From contig ONKO01000002.1 of the NCBI GenBank assembly GCA_900318445.1, forward strand, positions 62,001 to 126,000: a DNA stretch of 64,000 nt. Reading direction: 5' to 3'. Under the pieces are notes generated by a model, which was not told the origin of the DNA, did not search any database, and saw only the letters and a list, made by a program, of their open reading frames with translations. The position numbers and the translations under genes were made by a program. Source of the stretch: an uncultured Bacteroidales bacterium. GTDB taxonomy: Bacteria > Bacteroidota > Bacteroidia > Bacteroidales > UBA932. Positions 34,135 through 42,375 of the stretch are shown here, piece after piece; positions within the stretch are counted from its first letter, which is position 1, and every line of letters starts with the position of its first letter.

Positions 34135-34136
34135 AA

Positions 34137-34712
34137 GTGGACAGTAAAGAAACAGAAATCATCGAGCGCGCCGTCGCGGGAGACCAGACGGCCTACCGCA
34201 TGCTGTACCAGGTGTACGAGAAAGCGGTGCGCGGACGCGTGAGCGGCTATTTCAAATGGAAGGCCGATATCGACGACGTTGTGCTGGAGAGTTTCCAGAA
34301 GGCGTTTGCCGCCCTGCCGGGGTTTGACACCACGCGGGAATTCCGGCCGTGGCTCCTGACCATCGCCACCCGCACGGCGCTGGACCACCTGAGCAGCATC
34401 CAGCGGGAAGACCAGAAAAAGGAGGGCATCCTGAACAAGGCCTCCACCGAATCGCCGGACGGCCAGCCCCAGCTCACGGACTATACGCCGGAAGACGAGA
34501 TTATCAACGACGAGGTACATGCCCGCCTGATGGGCTACATAGAAGAGCTGCCTTCCCTCTATAAAGACGTGATGATCAAATACATGATTGAAGAACTGGA
34601 ATACGAGGAGATTGCACGGGAACTGGACCTGGAGCTCAATACGGTGCGTACGCGCATCCGCCGGGGCAAGCAGCATCTCTCACAAATGATGTTAAGGGGA
34701 GAAGTGGAATGA
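34137..34712 (+). CDS. ECF-type RNA polymerase sigma factor
   Basis: 191 residues from GTG 34137, chosen because GGAGG lies ten bases upstream (34122-34126) and the start falls two bases after the polA stop; an in-frame ATG at 34098 would overlap polA. Region 2 (AGDQTAYRMLYQVYEKAVRG ... DIDDVVLESFQKAF ... FRPWLLTIA) and region 4 (ELPSLYKDVMIKYMIEELEYEEIA, then LDLELNTVRTRIRRGKQHL) are both present. No anti-sigma gene is adjacent: rsmG follows with a 4-bp overlap. Target promoters unknown. Confidence 0.88.
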   Translation: MDSKETEIIERAVAGDQTAYRMLYQVYEKAVRGRVSGYFKWKADIDDVVLESFQKAFAALPGFDTTREFRPWLLTIATRTALDHLSSIQREDQKKEGILNKASTESPDGQPQLTDYTPEDEIINDEVHARLMGYIEELPSLYKDVMIKYMIEELEYEEIARELDLELNTVRTRIRRGKQHLSQMMLRGEVE

Positions 34713-35362
34713 ACTGTAACGAATTTTTAGCTTTTATTCGGGAAGATTTCCCGCTTACGCCTGCGCAGGAAGCCGCTTTTGAGGCACTGGATGCGTTATA
34801 CCGCGAGTGGAACGCCCAAATCAACGTCATTTCCCGGAAGGATATTGACAACCTCTATGAACACCATGTGCTGCACTCGCTGGCCATCGCCCGGTACCTC
34901 CAGACCGTTCCAGGATTGTATGAAGAATTCTCAGCGGCGTCTGTGCTGGACCTTGGCACCGGCGGCGGTTTCCCCGGCATTCCGCTGGCCATCCTGTTTC
35001 CGTCGGCCCGGTTTGTCCTGTGCGACTCCGTGGGCAAGAAAACCATCGTGGCGCAGGCGGTATCATCGGCCCTCGGCCTTGAAAACGTGCAGGTGGTGAA
35101 CGCCCGCGCGGAATCCCTGCCCCAGACCTTCGACTTTGTGGTTTCCCGCGCGGTGGCGTCCCTCACGGACTTCTACCCCTGGGTCAAAGGCAAATTCTCG
35201 CGCGGAATCCTCTACCTCAAGGGCGGCGATGTGGTCCCCGAAATTGCAGAAGTGATGGCCCGTCACCGGATGGCGCGGGGCTCGGTCCACACCTGGCCGG
35301 TATCTTCCTGGCTCGCGGGCCCCTACTATGACGGGAAACTCGTTATCCATATCGAAAAATAA
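34709..35362 (+). CDS. rsmG: 16S rRNA (guanine527-N7)-methyltransferase
   Basis: 217 residues. SAM-binding motif DLGTGGGFPGIPLAILFP is diagnostic; NVISRKDIDNLYEHHVLHSLAI precedes it and VVSRAVASLTDF follows. RsmG methylates G527 in the 530 loop; loss confers low-level streptomycin resistance in other bacteria. Overlaps the sigma factor stop (ATGA). rpmH lies downstream behind its own promoter. Confidence 0.95.
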   Translation: MNCNEFLAFIREDFPLTPAQEAAFEALDALYREWNAQINVISRKDIDNLYEHHVLHSLAIARYLQTVPGLYEEFSAASVLDLGTGGGFPGIPLAILFPSARFVLCDSVGKKTIVAQAVSSALGLENVQVVNARAESLPQTFDFVVSRAVASLTDFYPWVKGKFSRGILYLKGGDVVPEIAEVMARHRMARGSVHTWPVSSWLAGPYYDGKLVIHIEK

Positions 35363-35363
35363 T

Positions 35364-35394
35364 TTTGCCATTTCGACGGAAATTACTACCTTTG
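35364..35394 (+). promoter_or_regulatory. Promoter of rpmH
   Basis: TTTG (35364-35367), 19 bases, TACCTTTG (35387-35394): one of the best consensus matches in the window. The leader before the ATG at 35431 is AT-rich. Confidence 0.75.
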
Positions 35395-35430
35395 CAGTCC
35401 ATTACGCGAAAAATATAAAAAAGATATATC

Positions 35431-35583
35431 ATGAAAAGAACATTTCAACCTTCCCGCCGCAAGCGTGTGAACAAGCACGGCTTCCGCGCAAGAATGGCTT
35501 CTGCCAATGGCCGCCGCGTTCTCAACGCCCGTCGCCGTCATGCCCGTAAGAAACTCACCGTATCCAGCGAGGATCGTTGGTAA
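35431..35583 (+). CDS. rpmH: 50S ribosomal protein L34
   Basis: 50 residues, very basic, starting [20 protein letters not shown] and ending [10 protein letters not shown]. The conserved L34 core (FQPSxRKRxxxHGFRxRM, GRxVLxxRRxxGR-like repeat) is obvious, with ARRRHARKK in place of the more usual RRxKGRKxL. It stabilises domain assembly of 23S rRNA. Strong promoter before and an intrinsic terminator after it, so it is a single-gene unit. Confidence 0.96.
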   Translation: MKRTFQPSRRKRVNKHGFRARMASANGRRVLNARRRHARKKLTVSSEDRW

Positions 35584-35606
35584 TCTTAGTGGGGTTTGCA
35601 ACCTAG

Positions 35607-35642
35607 CCCGCGAGTGACCGCTCTGTCGCTCGCGGGTTTTTT
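35607..35642 (+). terminator. Intrinsic terminator of rpmH
   Basis: CCCGCGAGTGAC (35607-35618) pairs with GTCGCTCGCGGG (35625-35636) over 12 pairs with one G-T wobble, six-base loop, then six T. Confidence 0.9.
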
Positions 35643-35643
35643 G

Positions 35644-35651
35644 TATATTTG
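35644..35651 (+). promoter_or_regulatory. -7 box of the gene at 35656
   Basis: TATATTTG starts right after the rpmH terminator T-run and lies four bases before the ATG at 35656. Confidence 0.5.
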
Positions 35652-35655
35652 GGAT

Positions 35656-36219
35656 ATGAAACGTTTGGGAATAGCCATACTCAATTACCTCGTGGACCGG
35701 ACGCACGCGCTGGAGGAGCCGGGCGCGCTGTACGGAATAAGCTGGGAGGAGCAGGAGACACGGGAGCTGGCGTGCTTCATCCGGGAGGCCACCCGCGAGC
35801 TGGAGCGCAGGCGGGCCGATGGTACATGGGCATCGGCTCCCTCCACGACGGTACGCATCACGCAGGGGCTGCGGGTATTCATCGGGGAGGAGGAACTGCG
35901 GCTGAGGCCGATGGCAAAGACCGTGCTGCTTCTCTTCCTGCGGCATCCGGAGGGCATCCCCCTCAAGCGCATAGCCGATTACCGGGAGGAACTGTCGGCC
36001 TACTACCGGAAACTGAGCCGAAGCCTGGAGCCCGGCGCCATCGACCGCAGCATTGAGCGCATCCTGGACTGTTTTTCCAACGATCTCAACGTGAACATCT
36101 CGCGGGTGAACGCTGCCGTAAGGACGCTGGTCGCAGATGCATCGGCCTACCAGATTGCCGGAGCGCACGGCGCATCCAAGCGCATTCCGCTGGACCGTAC
36201 CCTCGTCCTGTGGGAATAG
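35656..36219 (+). CDS. Unknown protein with winged-helix-like C-terminal part
   Basis: 187 residues, not recognised. The first 65 residues are helical and charged. Residues about 75-150 (LRVFIGEEELRLRPMAKTVLLLFLRHPEG, then IPLKRIADY, later VNISRVNAAVRTLV) recall the order of strands and helices of OmpR/PhoB-type DNA-binding domains, with the last helix as a possible recognition helix, but the match is only by eye. No receiver domain or membrane part. It stands alone between rpmH and the RAYT element, with a box four bases before its start. Confidence 0.6.
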   Translation: MKRLGIAILNYLVDRTHALEEPGALYGISWEEQETRELACFIREATRELERRRADGTWASAPSTTVRITQGLRVFIGEEELRLRPMAKTVLLLFLRHPEGIPLKRIADYREELSAYYRKLSRSLEPGAIDRSIERILDCFSNDLNVNISRVNAAVRTLVADASAYQIAGAHGASKRIPLDRTLVLWE

Positions 36220-36234
36220 CCCCCCGCCGCGAAC

Positions 36235-36341
36235 CCGCGCTAAACTGCTGATTATCTGCGCTTTATCCTTTTCTCTTTAGGCTGCTCTGCCTAAAGAGAA
36301 TTTGCTATATACTTCATAGTCAAAGAGTTAAGTCGAGTGCG
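36235..36341 (-). repeat. RAYT-flanking repeat, copy B
   Basis: About 107 bases homologous, in inverted orientation, to copy C at 37387-37499. Core: 12-bp arms TTCTCTTTAGGC / GCCTAAAGAGAA (36271-36300). Outer parts share CGCACTCGAC, TAAGTATATA and TCAGCA blocks with copy C. The RAYT stop codon and last codons (ALDLTL) lie in its outer arm. Confidence 0.88.
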
Positions 36342-37249
36342 ATATGGAGGTACTTTTTCACTTGGACAGGGCGGGCCGATGTCCGGCTCAGCAGATAGTA
36401 GTACAGCTGCTGCTTTTGCTCCAGGGGGAGGGAGGGGATGGCCGATAGCTGCCGCGCCGAGAGGCCTTTGGCCTGGAGAACGTGGGTGCAGTCGGCATAG
36501 ACGGTGTCTGTGTAATTGTCGTGGTCTTCCCGGATTTCGTACTCGCTGCCGGTGTTGTCGTGGAAGGCGCGCAGCATGGTGTCGTAACTGCCATAGTAGC
36601 TGATGGCCTGCTCATAGTCGATGACGTTCCACAGGCCGATGATGTAGTCGGCAAGCTGCTGCCACTCTGTCGCCGATAAATGGCTTTCCCAGCGTTCCAG
36701 CATGGAATAGGTGATGTACTGCCCGTCATCGTGGCACTGCTTTATCTCTTTTAAGGCCATTCTCATATAGGATTTCGCATGCGACTCGTTGAGGGGAAGA
36801 GAGAAGGGATTCCTGTTATTATAGTAAGCGAGGAAGGTCCACCGATAATCTTCGGCACGTTCAACCAGTTTCCGCTCCACCGGGTTGTTGTTGCTGTAGG
36901 CCAGGACGGTCCTAACTTGTTTGTTACCCAGCTTGGCTGCACTTCCGAAGGGATGGCTGAACAAAAACCCTTTCTTCTTCCGCTTTTTGTTCCATTCATA
37001 GGCAAACAGGTGGGAGTAGGTTTGGACAAAGGTTGCCATCTGATTTTTGCTCGCCGCCACAATGACCTGGTGCGTATGATCCGGCATAGGGCACAGGGAC
37101 AGGACGCTCACGCCCCTTTGCCGGGCCTGGCTGCAGTAGATGGTGAAATAGACCAGGTAATCGTGAATGGAATAGAAGATAACACCTTTGTTACGGGTTC
37201 TCTGGAACACATGATGCGCTTCCCCGGAGTACACTTTTCTTTTTTTCAT
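36320..37249 (-). CDS. REP-associated tyrosine transposase (RAYT)
   Basis: 309 residues from ATG 37249; an upstream TTG would add six residues. HUH/Y1 transposase of the IS200-like superfamily: metal-binding His58-x-His60 in CPMPDHTHQVIV, then a helix FVQTYSHLFAYEWN whose Tyr78 is the probable DNA-attacking residue, LAYSNNNPVE and AEDYRWTFLAYY as in RAYT proteins. RAYTs nick hairpin repeats (REP) and are thought to spread them; they do not move as IS elements. Inverted palindromic repeats flank the gene on both sides and another copy lies at 18668-18703, the textbook RAYT arrangement. The 130 C-terminal residues are longer than in many RAYTs. Confidence 0.88.
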   Translation of the reverse strand: MKKRKVYSGEAHHVFQRTRNKGVIFYSIHDYLVYFTIYCSQARQRGVSVLSLCPMPDHTHQVIVAASKNQMATFVQTYSHLFAYEWNKKRKKKGFLFSHPFGSAAKLGNKQVRTVLAYSNNNPVERKLVERAEDYRWTFLAYYNNRNPFSLPLNESHAKSYMRMALKEIKQCHDDGQYITYSMLERWESHLSATEWQQLADYIIGLWNVIDYEQAISYYGSYDTMLRAFHDNTGSEYEIREDHDNYTDTVYADCTHVLQAKGLSARQLSAIPSLPLEQKQQLYYYLLSRTSARPVQVKKYLHIALDLTL

Positions 37250-37386
37250 GCCTTTTTTGTTTGGCAAGATAAAAGATAAACTCTACAAAAAAGAAATTTT
37301 TGTATCGAAAGTGTGGTTTTAGCCACTTTTATGTGCTGTTTTAGCCGATTTTATCATTTTTTGACCGAATTCCACCCTCCCCACCC

Positions 37387-37499
37387 CGCACTCGACCTAA
37401 GCTGCTGATTACTAAGTATATAAAAATTTCTCTTTAGGCAGAGCAGCCTAAAGAGAAAAACGTAGAACGCTGATAGTCAGCAACTTAACGCACTTGCGC
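37387..37499 (+). repeat. RAYT-flanking repeat, copy C
   Basis: Core arms TTTCTCTTTAGGC (37427-37439) and GCCTAAAGAGAAA (37446-37458) around AGAGCA. The wider unit forms an imperfect long hairpin, with CTAAGCTGCTGATTA on one side and TAGTCAGCAACTTAA on the other. On the minus strand the core stem is followed by ATTTTTA, so it may also terminate the long hemicellulose operon, whose last gene ends at 37499. Confidence 0.88.
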
Positions 37500-38842
37500 T
37501 ACTTCTTAATAGGATAGAGGCGAAGCAGCAGCAGGATGAGGAGCGCGATGGCGGCCGGGAAGAGCGAGAACAGGGCCCAGATCATGGTCTGGACCGAGGA
37601 CTCGTTGGTGATGGTGATGACGGTCTCCTGCGTGACAGGGTCTGTGTTGGAAATGAAGCCCGCAAGGCCGAGGAGCGTTGCCACCAAGGCGCCGGAGATG
37701 GCCGATCCGAACTTCTGGGCCATGGTGCCGGAAGAGAAGATGAGGCCGGTGGAGGAAGTACCGTTTTTCTCGGTGGCGTAGTCTGCCACGTCGGCATACA
37801 TGGACCAGATGAGCGGAGAATAAAAGCCGATGCCGATGGACGTGACAATCACATTGAGAATCATGACCCACATCCAGGCGGGATCCATGGGGATGAAGAA
37901 GAACAGGATGGAGGAAACGGCGCAGATGATGGCCGACCAGGCAAACGCCTTGTTCTTGGAGCCCACCTTCTTGGTGAACCAGGGGCACAGGCCGCCGAAA
38001 ATCATGCACACCGCCTCTCCGAACATCATGAACACCGTATAGTTGATGACAAGGCCATAGACGGTGACATCCCCGTGCAGGCAGTATTCCATGAGGTATG
38101 CGGCCACGGCATAACGGAACCCGTTGAAGAAGTTGGTGCAGATGCCGATGAGCGTAAGGTAAATCCAGGGCTTGTTGCGGAAAAGGTCGGCAAAGGGCTT
38201 GAGGGAGAATTTCTCGGCCCGCACCGGCTTCAGGCGCTCCTTGGTGAGGAGGCCGCAGGCCAGCGTACCCAGAGCCGCCACACCGCCCAGCACGGCACCC
38301 AGCACTGCATACTGGTGCTGCGGAGTGCCGCCCACCATCTTCTGCAGATACGGGAACGTGAACAGGGTCACAAAGCCCATGGCGTAGGCCCCCACCATGC
38401 GGTAGGAGGAGAACTGGTTCTTCTCGTTGTCATCCTCGGTCATTACACCAAGAAGCGATCCGTACGGCACATTCACGGCCGTATAGACCACCATCATAAG
38501 AAGGTACAGTGCATACGCATAGATGCGCTTGCCGGCAGGGCCCAGGTCGGGCGTATACAGCAGCAGTGCGAAAACCAGCCCCAGCGGAATGGCGCCGAAG
38601 ATGAGCCAGGGCCTATATGTGCCCCAGCGGGACTGCGTACGGTCTGCGATGGCACCCATGAGCGGGTCTGTCACCACGTCGAACAGGCGCGCCACCAGCA
38701 TGAGAGCAGCGGCATCGGCCACGGTAAGGCCAAAGACATTGGTAAAGAAGAAGGGAAAAGCGATAGACATGACCTTCCAGGTAATACCGCCTGCAGCGGC
38801 GTCCCCGAGGCCATAACCTATTTTCTCGGAAAGTTTAGCCAT
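37499..38842 (-). CDS. GPH-family sugar:cation symporter
   Basis: 447 residues with twelve membrane helices. MelB/GPH-type N terminus (KIGYGLGDAAAGGITWKVM), the loop DPLMGAIADRTQSRWGTYRPW between helices 2 and 3, and VPYGSLLGVM identify the glycoside-pentoside-hexuronide family. As last gene of the mannan operon it most likely brings mannobiose or similar disaccharides from periplasm to cytoplasm for the epimerase and GH130 enzyme. 30 bases behind the epimerase gene. Confidence 0.9.
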   Translation of the reverse strand: MAKLSEKIGYGLGDAAAGGITWKVMSIAFPFFFTNVFGLTVADAAALMLVARLFDVVTDPLMGAIADRTQSRWGTYRPWLIFGAIPLGLVFALLLYTPDLGPAGKRIYAYALYLLMMVVYTAVNVPYGSLLGVMTEDDNEKNQFSSYRMVGAYAMGFVTLFTFPYLQKMVGGTPQHQYAVLGAVLGGVAALGTLACGLLTKERLKPVRAEKFSLKPFADLFRNKPWIYLTLIGICTNFFNGFRYAVAAYLMEYCLHGDVTVYGLVINYTVFMMFGEAVCMIFGGLCPWFTKKVGSKNKAFAWSAIICAVSSILFFFIPMDPAWMWVMILNVIVTSIGIGFYSPLIWSMYADVADYATEKNGTSSTGLIFSSGTMAQKFGSAISGALVATLLGLAGFISNTDPVTQETVITITNESSVQTMIWALFSLFPAAIALLILLLLRLYPIKK

Positions 38843-38872
38843 TGGTTATTGGGATTGATCATACAAAGATAA

Positions 38873-40051
38873 TCAAATAATCGACAAAACCTGCAGGCAC
38901 ATGCGTGTATTGTGGTACGGGCACTTCCAGAAACCCGCCTTGGGCTGCGAGAGGTCCCGCGATCCGTTGGGCAGGATGGCCCACCACCATTCTCCGGAAA
39001 TGGTATCTACCAAATGTTCCCGGATATACGCCCAGGCAGCGAATGCACGCTCAAGTGCCTCTGCATCGGCATGATACTTCCACAGCCAGAGGTTGCCCAC
39101 AACGGACTCTGCCTGCACCCACCACTGGCGGGAGTCGTCGTACTGCCCGTCCGGGAGCTTTTCATACCGCATGGAGCCGTCGGGAAGAAGGCCCTCATTG
39201 CCGGCCGCGCCTACGCGACGGGCCCAGGGCCGCACCCGGTTCACCACATCGGCGTCGTGCAGGGCAAACGCAGCCTCCAACGCCAGCCAGGACGTTTCAA
39301 TGTCATGGCCATAGGAAACTGCACCCGGCAGCACCGTCCAATCCCGCTTAAAGTACAACTGCAAGTGGCCGTCCGCACCCATCACGCGCTCGCCGGTCAA
39401 AGACAGCAGGGCCTCAACGCGCGTTTTCAGGGTTTCGTCGGGCCACACCTGATACAGGTTGGAATAGGCTTCCAGGACATGCAGGTGGCTGTTCATGGTT
39501 TTGTCGGCATTGATATCGTGGGCCGACAAGGACATATCCTCAAGCGGCGAGAAGTCCCGGGAGAGCGCCTCGATATAACCGCCGTTAACCGTATCGGCAA
39601 AATGGCTTTCCACCACCTTGTACAGGTTGACGGCATTCTTGAGGGCTTCGTCGTCGCCGGTGACCTTATACAGCTCCGACAGGGCATAGATGGCAAAGCC
39701 CTGTGCATACAGCTGCTTCTTGGTATCCAGCCGCTCCCCTTCCGCCGTGACGCTCCAGTACACGCCGCCGTATTTGTGGTCGCAGAAATGGTCCAGGAAC
39801 CAGTCACGGGCATGCACGGCCGCCACGAGATACTGCGTATCCTTCAGGGCCGCATAAGCCGCCGCGAAACTCCAGATGAGCCGTGCGTTAAGAATAACCC
39901 CGCGCGGCTCATCGTAAAACACAGTGCCCTCGGCCGATACTTCTCCATAAAAACCGCCCTTGGGGTCCTTTAGCTTAAGCCAATAGGGCAAAATACAGGA
40001 GGTAAGGTTCTCCCTCACCTCCTGCAAAAAAATGTCAGTCCTTGTTTCCAT
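38873..40051 (-). CDS. Cellobiose/mannobiose 2-epimerase
   Basis: 392 residues from ATG 40051, one base after the GH3 stop. (Alpha/alpha)6 barrel of the N-acylglucosamine 2-epimerase group: GGFYGEVS, NARLIWSFAAAY, DTKKQLYAQGFAIYALSELY, MNSHLHVLEAYSNLY, SYGHDIETSWL and QWWVQAESVVG carry the family histidines. Cellobiose 2-epimerases turn the reducing glucose of disaccharides into mannose and back; beside a GH130 phosphorylase the expected job is mannobiose to mannosyl-glucose. No signal peptide, so cytoplasmic. Confidence 0.92.
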   Translation of the reverse strand: METRTDIFLQEVRENLTSCILPYWLKLKDPKGGFYGEVSAEGTVFYDEPRGVILNARLIWSFAAAYAALKDTQYLVAAVHARDWFLDHFCDHKYGGVYWSVTAEGERLDTKKQLYAQGFAIYALSELYKVTGDDEALKNAVNLYKVVESHFADTVNGGYIEALSRDFSPLEDMSLSAHDINADKTMNSHLHVLEAYSNLYQVWPDETLKTRVEALLSLTGERVMGADGHLQLYFKRDWTVLPGAVSYGHDIETSWLALEAAFALHDADVVNRVRPWARRVGAAGNEGLLPDGSMRYEKLPDGQYDDSRQWWVQAESVVGNLWLWKYHADAEALERAFAAWAYIREHLVDTISGEWWWAILPNGSRDLSQPKAGFWKCPYHNTRMCLQVLSII

Positions 40052-40052
40052 A

Positions 40053-42362
40053 TTATCTGTTAGGGGTATCCCAGACCTTGGTTTCTGTGCAACGGACCAT
40101 GACTCCGAGGCCGCCGCAGGAAATGCGGAAGTCTCCCGCTTCCAGGCGCCAGCGGCCGTCAGCGCCCACAAAGGCGAGGGCCGATGCCGGCAGCTCGAAG
40201 CGCACGCACTTTGTTTCCCCGGGCTCCAGGGCCACCTTGTCGAAGCCGCGCAGCCGCTTGACGTCGGGAATGAGGGAAGCTACAAGGTCGGAGCTGTAGA
40301 GAAGGACAGCCTCCTTGCCGGCGCGCTTGCCGGTGTTGGTCACGTCCACGGAGACCTCGAGGACATCGCCCTCCTTGAACTCGGAGGCCGATACCTGCAG
40401 GTTGGAATAGGCAAAAGTGGTGTAGCTGAGGCCAAAGCCGAAAGGCCACTGCACATCCATCACGGCGTCGTAGTTGTAGGAGCCTTCCATGGTCTCACGG
40501 TGCTCGGACACCTTGTAGTCGTAGGTATGCAGGGCGTTGATGTGCTTGGAATAGGTGAAGGGCAGCTTGCCGGAGAAATTCTCGTCACCGGAGAGGAGGG
40601 CGGCCAGTGCATCGGCGCCATAGTTGGAGGGCAGCATCACGTCCACCACGGCGGCGGCCAGCGGCTCGATGTCTCCGATGAGGCGGGGACGGCCCTCATT
40701 GAGCACCAGCACGATGGGCTTCCCGAGAGCGGACAGTTCACGGACCAGCTTCTTCTGGCCGGCCGACAGGTTAAGGTCGTCCATATTGCCGGGCGTCTCG
40801 CAGTAGGAATTCTCTCCCACGCAAGCCACGATGACATCGGCCCCGCGGGCGGCAGCAACCGCCTTCGCAATGCCGGTAGCGTCTTCCTTCTCCCAGGCCA
40901 TGGGTGCCTCGTCATACACCACGCCGGGCTCATAGGTCACATACGGGAAACGAGCCTTCAAGGCCTCCACAATAGTATTGTACTGCGGGACATATTCGTC
41001 GGCGGCACCCTGCCAGCGATAGCTCCAGCCGCCGTTGAGGGCGCGCAGGCTGTTGGCATTGGGGCCCGTCACAAAAATCTTCTTATGCTCCGGCAGGGGC
41101 AGGATGCCGTTATTCTTCAGGAGCACCTCGCTCTCCAGGGCCGCCTCGTAAGACTCGCGGGCATACTCGGGAGCGGCAAAACGGGGATACGCATGCTCTT
41201 CCCAGAGCGGATGGTCAAACAGGCCCAGACGAACCTTCAGGCGAAGGACACGGCGGACGGCGTCGTCAAGACGCTCCTCGGAGATGCGGCCTTCCTTCAC
41301 CAGCTCGATAATGGCCGTGCAGCACTCGGGATCGTAAGGATCCATGATCATGTCAATGCCGGCGTTGATGCCCATGGCAACGGCTTCCTTCTTGTCGGCG
41401 GCCACGTGGTCACGCACGTAGAGGTTGTCAATATCGGCCCAGTCGGTCACCAGCATGCCGTCCCAGCCAAGCTGCTCCTTCACCCAGCCGGTGAGCAGCA
41501 GTGCATTGGCGTGCGTGGGGATGCCGTTGATGGAGGCCGAGTTCACCATAGCGGTAAGGGCACCGGCGCGGAAGCACTCCAGGAAAGGAGCGAAGAACTT
41601 CTCGCGGAGGTCGTTCTCGGCAATGTAGGCCGGTGTGCGGTCTTTACCCGAAGCAGGGACGCCATAGCCCATGAAGTGCTTGATGGAAACGGCCACGTGC
41701 TCCAGGTCAATGTGGTTGGGATCGGAGCCCTGCAGGGCCAGGGTTTCCTCGCGGGCCATCTCGGCCTGCAGATAGGGATCTTCGCCGAAGCTCTCCCAGA
41801 TACGGGGCCAGCGGGGATCGCGCCCGAGGTCCATCACCGGGGAGAACACCCACGGCACCTGCGCGGCGCGGGTTTCGTAGGCCATGGCCGCACCCATCTG
41901 CCGGGCGAACCTACGGTTGAAGGTTGCGCCCAGGTTGATCTCCTGCGGGTACAGGGAACCTTCGTTGATATAGGACGCACCGTGAATCATATCCAGGCCA
42001 TAGATACAGGGAATGCCGATAGCTTCCATGGACTTTTCCTGGATCTGGCGCACCATGGCGGCCGTATGTTCGCGGGAGTGGGCGGCGTCGTGCATCACAT
42101 TGAGGATGGAGCCCACCTTGTACTCTCCGATGATTTTGTCCAGCTTGGCGGGATCGATGGCCTCGTGGGTTTCGTCTTCCAGGGTGGATATATTGAGCTG
42201 GACCAGCTGGCCAGCCTTTTCTTCCAGCGTCATTTTGGAAAGCACACTCTCCACCTTGGCCTCAACGGCTTTGTCGGCGGGAATGGCTGGCGAAGTTTTA
42301 GGTGAGTTACAAGATAACACAGTAGCGGTAAGCATCGCAAGTGGGATTAGGTTTTTGTTCAT
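40053..42362 (-). CDS. GH3 beta-glucosidase-type lipoprotein
   Basis: 769 residues from ATG 42362 (MNKNLIPLAMLTATVLSC, lipobox VLSC); an earlier in-frame ATG at 42407 would overlap GH31 and spoil the signal. GH3 layout: TIM-like domain with KHFMGYG and the nucleophile region MLVTDWADID, then the alpha/beta sandwich and a C-terminal fibronectin-III-like domain (VSVDVTNTGKRAGKEAVLLYSSD). Probably periplasmic. Expected to remove beta-linked glucose (or xylose) from non-reducing ends, as BoGH3 enzymes do in xyloglucan loci. 13 bases after GH31. Confidence 0.92.
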   Translation of the reverse strand: MNKNLIPLAMLTATVLSCNSPKTSPAIPADKAVEAKVESVLSKMTLEEKAGQLVQLNISTLEDETHEAIDPAKLDKIIGEYKVGSILNVMHDAAHSREHTAAMVRQIQEKSMEAIGIPCIYGLDMIHGASYINEGSLYPQEINLGATFNRRFARQMGAAMAYETRAAQVPWVFSPVMDLGRDPRWPRIWESFGEDPYLQAEMAREETLALQGSDPNHIDLEHVAVSIKHFMGYGVPASGKDRTPAYIAENDLREKFFAPFLECFRAGALTAMVNSASINGIPTHANALLLTGWVKEQLGWDGMLVTDWADIDNLYVRDHVAADKKEAVAMGINAGIDMIMDPYDPECCTAIIELVKEGRISEERLDDAVRRVLRLKVRLGLFDHPLWEEHAYPRFAAPEYARESYEAALESEVLLKNNGILPLPEHKKIFVTGPNANSLRALNGGWSYRWQGAADEYVPQYNTIVEALKARFPYVTYEPGVVYDEAPMAWEKEDATGIAKAVAAARGADVIVACVGENSYCETPGNMDDLNLSAGQKKLVRELSALGKPIVLVLNEGRPRLIGDIEPLAAAVVDVMLPSNYGADALAALLSGDENFSGKLPFTYSKHINALHTYDYKVSEHRETMEGSYNYDAVMDVQWPFGFGLSYTTFAYSNLQVSASEFKEGDVLEVSVDVTNTGKRAGKEAVLLYSSDLVASLIPDVKRLRGFDKVALEPGETKCVRFELPASALAFVGADGRWRLEAGDFRISCGGLGVMVRCTETKVWDTPNR

Positions 42363-42375
42363 ATGGTATGCTTGA

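Noticed and set aside
34137-35362. ECF sigma factor as part of a sigma/anti-sigma SusCD regulatory pair.
   Set aside because: The next gene is rsmG, no anti-sigma protein is adjacent and the SusCD locus is several kilobases away behind its own AraC gene.
36320-37249. Possible complete IS200/IS605 insertion sequence.
   Set aside because: The protein has RAYT features (LAYSNNNPVE, AEDYRW) and inverted flanking repeats instead of IS200-type unlike ends; no TnpB or accessory gene.
40032-42305. A 757-codon open frame antisense to the GH3 gene, with similar long antisense frames under GH31, SusD, SusC, fabF and CotH.
   Set aside because: The sense frames have clear families and motifs; the antisense frames come from the G/C-rich third codon positions of this genome and show low-complexity Gly/His/Val/Leu composition.
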